From the NCBI GenBank assembly GCA_934525625.1, contig CAKSZL010000005.1:1-64000 (forward strand): a DNA stretch of 64,000 nt, in the 5' to 3' direction. Position numbers and translations under genes: made by a program. This DNA is from an uncultured Burkholderiaceae bacterium. Lineage in GTDB: Bacteria > Pseudomonadota > Gammaproteobacteria > Burkholderiales > Burkholderiaceae_B. The notes under the pieces were generated by a model. The model was given only the letters and a program-made list of their open reading frames with translations. It was not told the origin of the DNA and ran no database searches. How positions within the stretch are numbered: position 1 is the first letter of the stretch; each line of letters opens with the position of its first letter. Positions 58,978 to 64,000 of this stretch are shown here, in pieces.

Positions 58978-60000
58978 ATGAAAAAGATTGGATTCCTCTC
59001 CTTCGGCCACTGGACGCCGTCGCCTCAGTCGCAAACACGCTCCGCGTCGGACGCGCTTTTGCAATCCATCGATCTTGCAGTGGCGGCCGAAGAGCTCGGC
59101 CTGGACGGCGCGTATTTTCGCGTGCACCATTTCGCGCGCCAACTGGCCTCGCCGTTTCCGCTTCTCGCGGCAATTGGCGCCAAGACGCGGCGCATCGAGA
59201 TCGGCACAGGGGTGATCGACATGCGTTACGAGAACCCCTGCTACATGGCCGAGGACGCCGGCGCGGCTGATCTCATCGCGGGCGGGCGCCTGCAGCTTGG
59301 CATCAGCCGGGGTTCGCCGGAGCAAGTAATAGAGGGCTGGCGCTATTTCGGGTACCAGCCCGCTGAAGGACAGAGCGATGCCGACATGGGGCGTCAACAT
59401 ACCGAGGTCTTTCTCACCTTGCTCCAAGGCCAAGGTTTTGCGCAACCGAATCCTAGGCCGATGTTTCCCAATCCGCCGGGTCTTCTGCGCCTGGAGCCGT
59501 TTTCGGAAGGGCTGCGCGAAAGGATCTGGTGGGGCTCCAGTTCCAATGCAACCGCCGTTTGGGCGGCCAAGCTAGGCATGAACCTACAAAGCTCGACACT
59601 CAAGAACGACGAAACGGGAGAGGCTTTTCATGTCCAGCAGGCAGCGCAGATTCGAGCGTATAAAGCCGCCTGGAAAGAGGCCGGCCATGCCCGGGAACCA
59701 AGAGTCTCGGTCAGCCGCAGCATTTTCGCGCTGGTGGATGATAGGGATCGAGCCTACTTCGGCCGCACCGGGGAAGACACGGACCAGGTAGGTTACATCG
59801 ACAACAATACACGGGCCGTGTTCGGCCGTGGCTACGCGGCCGAGCCAGACGTACTCATCGAACAGCTAAAGCAAGACCAGGCCATCGCGGAAGCCGACAC
59901 ACTGCTGCTGACCGTCCCGAACCAGCTCGGCGTGGAATACAACGCGCACGTGCTCGAAGCCATCTTGACCCACGTGGCGCCCGCGCTCGGCTGGCGATGA
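58978..60000 (+). CDS. Luciferase-like (LLM class) flavin-dependent monooxygenase
   Basis: A 340-residue LLM-class protein: KIGFLSFGHW, DGAYFRVHHFARQLASPFPLL, RIEIGTGVIDMRYENPCYMAEDAGAADLI and GRLQLGISRGSPEQ are standard for F420/FMN-dependent bacterial luciferase-type enzymes. It probably uses reduced FMN from a separate reductase. Divergent from the LysR gene across 207 bp. Substrate unknown. It is the last chromosomal gene before the second mobile element. Confidence 0.88.
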   Translation: MKKIGFLSFGHWTPSPQSQTRSASDALLQSIDLAVAAEELGLDGAYFRVHHFARQLASPFPLLAAIGAKTRRIEIGTGVIDMRYENPCYMAEDAGAADLIAGGRLQLGISRGSPEQVIEGWRYFGYQPAEGQSDADMGRQHTEVFLTLLQGQGFAQPNPRPMFPNPPGLLRLEPFSEGLRERIWWGSSSNATAVWAAKLGMNLQSSTLKNDETGEAFHVQQAAQIRAYKAAWKEAGHAREPRVSVSRSIFALVDDRDRAYFGRTGEDTDQVGYIDNNTRAVFGRGYAAEPDVLIEQLKQDQAIAEADTLLLTVPNQLGVEYNAHVLEAILTHVAPALGWR

Positions 60001-60010
60001 CCAACAGCCA

Positions 60011-60100
60011 CAAAAAAGCCCCCACGCCGCGCTGGCTGACGCCTGCTTGCTGCCCCCCAAGGGGGCGCTTTTTGCCTTGGGGCGGCCGGCGGCAAAAAAG
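60011..60100 (-). repeat. Dispersed repeat, copy B
   Basis: Minus-strand relative of 5103-5284: on that strand it reads TTTTTTGCCGCCGGCCGC, then CCCAAGGCAAAAAGC, then CCCCCTTGGGGG, then a shorter middle, then GCGCGGCGTGGGGGC. Folding of AAAAAGC.CCCC with GGGGGCGCTTTTT may also terminate the luciferase-like gene. Confidence 0.6.
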
Positions 60101-60137
60101 GACTAGCCGCTTTACGCTGCTAACCCTTTGATTTCAT

Positions 60138-60185
60138 TGGTCGGGGCGATAGGATTCGAACCTACGACCCTCTGGTCCCAAACCA
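60138..60185 (-). pseudogene. 3' half of tRNA-Pro(UGG), attachment site of the second element
   Basis: Minus strand: CCA (60138-60140), discriminator A, acceptor CGCCCCG (60148-60142), T arm with TTCGAAT, anticodon stem CCAGA and loop TTTGGGA with anticodon UGG; only three bases of the 5' anticodon stem match before it diverges. The 5' half is absent here. By polarity, an intact tRNA-Pro(UGG) should lie at the other end of the element, beyond the right edge. Confidence 0.87.
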
Positions 60186-60353
60186 TTTATTTACGGATTT
60201 CCACGGATTTTGGCGAACGTCTACGAACCAAATAAATTCTTTTAAATCAATAAGTTATTGATTTTCATTGTTCGCTGGGGTACGCTGTCAGCCAAAACCC
60301 GGTTGCCCCACTGGTTGCCCCACAGGCAGCATCGAGAGCCATGAAAGTCCGAT

Positions 60354-61850
60354 ATGACGCGATACCCGAAACGAGGAAAAAACTACCGCTGGACGGTCAA
60401 AGAACTGGAAGCCGTGCCCCATGAATGGAAGGGGGACATCCTGGCCGATGGCGATGGCTTGCAGGGAGAGGTCCGCCTGAATGGCGGTGGTCTGCTGGTT
60501 GCCTGGCGCTATGCCTTCAAGTGGGAAGGCAAGGTCAAAAGGTTCTACTGCGGCGCCTGGCCTGCTGTGTCCATGGAAACCATCCGAGCCCTCCGGGATG
60601 AGGCCCGCGCCACGATCAAGCGCGGAATCAATCCCTGCGACCAGAAGAAGGTGGATGAAATCGAAGCGCAGCGGGCCGTCCAGGCGACGTTGGCGGCCGC
60701 AGAGCGGGAACGCACGGAAAACCTGGCCACAAGAGATCTCGTGCTGACTTGGATGGCGAATGGCGTCCGGCGGCGCGACGGCAATACCGAGATCAAGCGC
60801 ATCATGCACAAAGACGTCTTGCCGCTGATCGGCGACATCCCTTTGCGCAGCCTGAACGAAGACGATCTGCGAAGCGTTCTACGCCATATCGTGGACCGTG
60901 GCGCCAATCGTCTGGCTGTGACGGTGGATGCATTGATGCGGCAGATGCTTGCCTGGGGCGAGAAGCGCCAGCCGTGGCGCCGGCTTCTGCTTGAAGGCAA
61001 CCCCGCGCATCTGGTGGATGTTTCTGCCATCGTCGAGCCAGACTATGACATGAGCAATGTCCGAAACCGCGTGCTGTCCGATGACGAACTGCGAGAGTTG
61101 CGCGATATTTTCGCCAGGATGCAGTCCGACTATGACAACGCGCCAGATCGCCGCAAGGCGGTACAGCCTGTGTTGCAGACCACGCAGATTGCCCTGTGGG
61201 TGTGCCTGGGGGCGTTGACGCGCATCGGCGAGACGGTCATGGCGCGTTGGGAACATGTGGATTTTGCGGAGCGCACCTGGTTTATCCCGAAAGAGAACAT
61301 CAAGCGTGTGCGCGGCGGCATGCGCGACCATGTTGTCCATCTTTCAGACTTCCTGTTCGATCTGTTCAAATTGTTGAAGCGTAAGACCGGGCACTCTGTC
61401 TTCTGCTTCCCTGGCCGGGCAAGCAAGCGGATGCCGGGTGCCGCCGTGCATCTGGCGCCTGCCGTTGTCGCCAAGCAGGTCGGAGACAGGCAGATTTCGT
61501 TCAAGAAGCGGAAGGCTCTGGCTGGGCGGCGCAACGATGACTCGCTGGTCCTGGCGCAGGGGAAGAATGGCGAATGGACGCCGCACGATCTGCGCCGGAC
61601 GGGGGCAACGCTGATGGAGTCGCTGGGCGTGGATGACAAGATCATCGACCTGTGCCAGAACCACGTCATCCATACTGGGAAAACCAAGGTGCGGCGGCAC
61701 TATCTGCATGGGGACAACGGGCCGAGGATGCGTGAGGCGTGGGATTTGGTCAGCGATCACCTCATGCGGGTCATTGGCAGTCCAGATACTTTGATCGCTT
61801 TGCCCGCTGCCAGATGTCTCGAGTCACCGCTCATTCTAGAGGCAGCGTAA
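60354..61850 (+). CDS. int: Tyrosine integrase (P4 type) of the second element
   Basis: A 498-residue integrase reading away from the tRNA-Pro attachment site. The N-terminal DUF4102-like arm domain (LADGDGLQGEVRLNGGGLLVAWRYAFKW) is followed by a core-binding region and the catalytic domain with R290 (TRIGE), H411-x-x-R414 (PHDLRRTGATLM) and Y450 (KVRRHYLH). The usual second His is Asn (CQNHVI), as often in this subfamily. Targets the anticodon-loop region of tRNA-Pro. Confidence 0.93.
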   Translation: MTRYPKRGKNYRWTVKELEAVPHEWKGDILADGDGLQGEVRLNGGGLLVAWRYAFKWEGKVKRFYCGAWPAVSMETIRALRDEARATIKRGINPCDQKKVDEIEAQRAVQATLAAAERERTENLATRDLVLTWMANGVRRRDGNTEIKRIMHKDVLPLIGDIPLRSLNEDDLRSVLRHIVDRGANRLAVTVDALMRQMLAWGEKRQPWRRLLLEGNPAHLVDVSAIVEPDYDMSNVRNRVLSDDELRELRDIFARMQSDYDNAPDRRKAVQPVLQTTQIALWVCLGALTRIGETVMARWEHVDFAERTWFIPKENIKRVRGGMRDHVVHLSDFLFDLFKLLKRKTGHSVFCFPGRASKRMPGAAVHLAPAVVAKQVGDRQISFKKRKALAGRRNDDSLVLAQGKNGEWTPHDLRRTGATLMESLGVDDKIIDLCQNHVIHTGKTKVRRHYLHGDNGPRMREAWDLVSDHLMRVIGSPDTLIALPAARCLESPLILEAA

Positions 61851-62010
61851 CGTTGTATCTCGTCGATCTTCTGGCGAACAACGACAGAAAACTGACGGCC
61901 TTTTTAGGTCACTATGCCATACAATCATTGCAAGCTTGACAGCTATGCAGCTCACGGCTCGACGCATACCCGTCTCGTAGCGCTCTGCCAGGCCCTTTAG
62001 TACGTTACAC

Positions 62011-63522
62011 ATGAAGACTATGTCACTGATTCAATACGCCCATTCTTGCGGTCGAGACTTCTGCTCCTCGCTCTCCCGAGAGGAGCAGAAGTCTCTTGGT
62101 CAATTCATGACCCCTCCTGCTATTGCGACTTATATGGCACAGCGGGCTGTTGTTGGATTAGAGCAAGCACATGTACGCGTCTTAGAACCAGCTGCTGGGG
62201 CTGGCATTCTAGCTGCCGCAGTGGTCACCGAGCTTCTCAAGCGCCCCGTCCCCCCTGCATGCATTGAAGTCTTGCTATATGAGGTGGACATCAGGCTTGT
62301 ACCCTTCTTGAAACGACTAGCTGATCGTATGCGGAGAGCGGCCCATGCCCGCGGAACGCGCCTAACATGCTCCATTAGAAACAGCGATTTTCTGCTATCA
62401 AAAGAGGCCATTCAAGGACAAGCCTTAGCAGATGTTTTGATCGCCAACCCCCCATATCTTAAGCTGGGCAAAAACGACCCAAGAGCAGTTGCTCATGCAT
62501 ATGCCGTCCATGGGCAGCCCAACCTCTATGGTTTGTTCTTGGCGGCCTGCTCCCGCTTGTTGAAAGAAGGCGGTAAATATTGCTTTATTACTCCGCGCTC
62601 ATGGATGAATGGCACATACTTCTCTGCTGTTCGTAGGCAAATACTCCAGTGGCTGCATTTTGACTCCTTGCATCTATTCGAAAGCCGCAAGGAGCACTTC
62701 TTCGAAGATGAGATTCTGCAAGAGGCAGTGATTCTCTGGGCAACGGCTCGCACCGAAGATGCACAGCATACAGCTATTCAGGTGAGTCGAAGCCGAGGTG
62801 TTTCAGATCTTGCAGACGCTTCAGTTACAGCGATGCCTTTTGCACGGATTGTAGGCGCTGACGAGTCGCGTCTCATAGCGCTACACGAACAGGGGGAAAA
62901 TCCATTTAGTGACTGGAGCGCCACTCTTGCTACTTATGGACTGCAAGTATCAACTGGACCAGTAGTTCCATTTCGGACGACGGAGTTTTTGCTGCACCAG
63001 GCTTCACCACAGGCTGTTCCATTGCTTTGGATGCAGCATGTTCAACCCATGCGAATCCAATGGCCAATCCGAAAGAAACGGGAGTACCTATTGGCAGTCG
63101 CTCGCTCTGCACACCTCCTGGTTCCTAACCAACCCATGGTAGTGCTCCGTCGTTTCAGTCCCAAAGAATCATTGCGCCGAGTAACCGCCGCACCATACGA
63201 TGGGAGCTTGCCTGGTGCTACGCTTGGCATCGAAAACCACTTGAACTACATATACCGCCCTGGCGGTGCGATGACCATCGAGCAGGTCAGAGGGCTAACC
63301 GCGTTCTTGAACAGCTCCCTAGTTGACGCCTACTTTCGCGCTGTCGCTGGAAGTACCCAGGTCAACGCTACGGAACTGCGAGGTTTACCCCTCCCTCCCC
63401 TCCGCATCCTGGAAGAGATAGGGCGGCGAGTTGCAACCTTACACGCGTTACAGCAGATTGATGCGGTTCTCGATACTCTCCTTCTGAAAGAGGCTCCCAA
63501 GCAAGATTTGAGTGCAGCATAA
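62011..63522 (+). CDS. N6-adenine DNA methyltransferase (type II, M.PstI/BsuBI-like)
   Basis: A 503-residue methyltransferase. A QFMTPPAIATYMA motif (31-43), SAM-binding motif LEPAAGAGI (58-66) and catalytic NPPY at 146-149, followed by a C-terminal target-recognition region. Length and layout fit M.PstI and M.BsuBI (about 500 residues, specificity CTGCAG). It protects host DNA from the endonuclease encoded 65 bp downstream. Codons 15-29 contain a perfect 16-bp inverted repeat. The start at 62011 lacks a strong ribosome binding site; Met4 at 62020 is an alternative. Confidence 0.87.
   Translation: MKTMSLIQYAHSCGRDFCSSLSREEQKSLGQFMTPPAIATYMAQRAVVGLEQAHVRVLEPAAGAGILAAAVVTELLKRPVPPACIEVLLYEVDIRLVPFLKRLADRMRRAAHARGTRLTCSIRNSDFLLSKEAIQGQALADVLIANPPYLKLGKNDPRAVAHAYAVHGQPNLYGLFLAACSRLLKEGGKYCFITPRSWMNGTYFSAVRRQILQWLHFDSLHLFESRKEHFFEDEILQEAVILWATARTEDAQHTAIQVSRSRGVSDLADASVTAMPFARIVGADESRLIALHEQGENPFSDWSATLATYGLQVSTGPVVPFRTTEFLLHQASPQAVPLLWMQHVQPMRIQWPIRKKREYLLAVARSAHLLVPNQPMVVLRRFSPKESLRRVTAAPYDGSLPGATLGIENHLNYIYRPGGAMTIEQVRGLTAFLNSSLVDAYFRAVAGSTQVNATELRGLPLPPLRILEEIGRRVATLHALQQIDAVLDTLLLKEAPKQDLSAA
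62054..62095 (+). promoter_or_regulatory. Perfect 16-bp inverted repeat inside the methyltransferase gene
   Basis: GAGACTTCTGCTCCTC (62054-62069) and GAGGAGCAGAAGTCTC (62080-62095) are perfectly complementary around a 10-nt loop, 43 bases after the start codon. The encoded residues (about GRDFCSSLSREEQKSL) do not obviously require this sequence. It could form an mRNA hairpin limiting translation or be a protein-binding site that sets methyltransferase level. Confidence 0.7.
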
Positions 63523-63587
63523 AAAAACAACTTGCAGTTCTAGAGGTGCAGGATATAAAATTATGGCTCCTACCTTAAGGAGTAGTT

Positions 63588-64000
63588 ATGTCCCGTCTCC
63601 CTCCACTGCTCTCACTTGAAGAAATTCAAGCTCGACTCAATACAATCTTTCCGGAGTCATTTCCGGATCGGACCATCTTAGTCGGTGACCTTTCTACGCG
63701 CACCCACTTCGTGGGGCTATATGGGGGGTTTCTCTATTCTGAAAGTAGATTCTTCCGGCCTAGCACCGTGATTCGATTCGGCCCAGCTCAAGCACAGTTG
63801 AGCACAAATGCAGCAAGACTCGATTGGCTTGGAAGATGTCAAGCACCAGGATTCACACCGTTAGGAAAATCTTGGTATGCAGACAATTCTCGTGAAACTC
63901 TGCGCGACGACTTTATCCGCAATCGCTGTATACCTATGGGGATAATTCGCAAGCGTGATGGCATTGCCCCCACCTCACCCGCACCAATCTATGCTTTCGA
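63588..64000 (+). CDS. Probable BsuBI/PstI-type restriction endonuclease, 3' end outside window
   Basis: The first 137 codons of an open frame running off the right edge, starting MSRLPPLLSLEEIQARL after TAAGGAGT. It contains HFVGLYGGFLYSESRFF, RPSTVIRFG, SWYADNSRETLRDDFI and RNRCIPMGII. The RPSTV...WYADN.RE..RD pattern is what I recall for the N-terminal part of BsuBI/PstI-family endonucleases, and the partner methyltransferase fits; catalytic residues lie beyond the window. CTCCT (63567-63571) can pair with AGGAG of the ribosome binding site (63578-63582), possibly lowering translation. Confidence 0.65.
   Translation, partial: MSRLPPLLSLEEIQARLNTIFPESFPDRTILVGDLSTRTHFVGLYGGFLYSESRFFRPSTVIRFGPAQAQLSTNAARLDWLGRCQAPGFTPLGKSWYADNSRETLRDDFIRNRCIPMGIIRKRDGIAPTSPAPIYAF

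Larger units (their letters stand above)
60138..64000. mobile_element. Left part of a second integrated element (genomic island) carrying a restriction-modification system
   Basis: Starts in the tRNA-Pro fragment. A P4-type integrase is the first gene, then a methyltransferase and a probable restriction enzyme, and it continues off the right edge. Base composition falls below that of the chromosomal operons, most clearly after about 61850. Non-coding 60186-60353 precedes the integrase and should hold its promoter; 61851-62010 holds nothing recognised. Confidence 0.85.

Noticed and set aside
1..64000. CRISPR array or rRNA operon
   Set aside because: No regularly spaced repeats of 24-40 bp and no rRNA-like segments were seen on either strand.

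Overview
The window reads as a high-GC betaproteobacterial chromosome, most like Alcaligenaceae (Bordetella/Achromobacter/Pusillimonas type). It is dense with aromatic-catabolism operons and branched-chain-amino-acid-type (LIV) ABC transporters, and is interrupted by two integrated mobile elements. The first element (6171-14836) is strikingly AT-rich. The second starts at 60138 and runs off the right edge.

Layout. 1-4918 (minus strand) is the lower part of a catechol-type meta-cleavage operon: extradiol dioxygenase, class II aldolase-like putative decarboxylase, 2-hydroxymuconic semialdehyde dehydrogenase, 2-oxopent-4-enoate hydratase, 4-oxalocrotonate decarboxylase and the start of acylating acetaldehyde dehydrogenase. 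A GntR regulator is divergent at 5308. 6171-14836 is an 8.66-kb integrative mobilizable element with a tyrosine integrase, an H-NS-like protein, two small membrane proteins, a ColE2-type Rep, a type IV pilin with an extra C-terminal repeat domain, a MobA relaxase and MobC, two unknown genes, a putative excisionase and a complete tRNA-Arg(UCU). The element sits inside the anticodon loop of the chromosomal tRNA-Arg(UCU), whose two halves lie 8.66 kb apart; the element's own tRNA appears to be the functional replacement.

14974-22129 holds outer-membrane phospholipase A and a divergently encoded molybdenum hydroxylase: a catalytic subunit, a 2Fe-2S subunit, and a second molybdopterin-like domain without the catalytic Glu, fused to a three-haem cytochrome c. 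22300-27785 is a LIV transporter with a fused LivH-LivM permease and a MarR regulator. 27933-34734 is one operon in which an FAD monooxygenase and a cofactor-free Hod/AqdC-type 2,4-dioxygenase bracket a complete LIV transporter, suggesting uptake and ring opening of an N-heteroaromatic. TetR and AraC regulators follow. 36679-41306 is a third LIV transporter whose livH is cut by one in-frame amber codon. 41355-52418 is a long minus-strand run: GMC oxidoreductase, aldehyde dehydrogenase, VAO-type flavoprotein, GlcF-like Fe-S protein, an orphan binding protein and MhpB, MhpA, MhpC homologues, with an IclR (MhpR-like) regulator divergent at 52634. 53635-60000 carries a ferredoxin-reductase/VOC pair, a fumarylacetoacetase-family gene with another orphan binding protein, a LysR regulator and a luciferase-like monooxygenase.

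From 60138 a second element begins in the 3' half of tRNA-Pro(UGG): a P4-type integrase, an N6-adenine methyltransferase with a perfect 16-bp inverted repeat in its first codons, and the start of a probable BsuBI/PstI-type restriction endonuclease. Overall the chromosomal part funnels aromatic or heteroaromatic compounds through dedicated importers, hydroxylases and ring-cleavage enzymes into central metabolism. All functional calls come from reading motifs and remembered family sequences; no database search was run.
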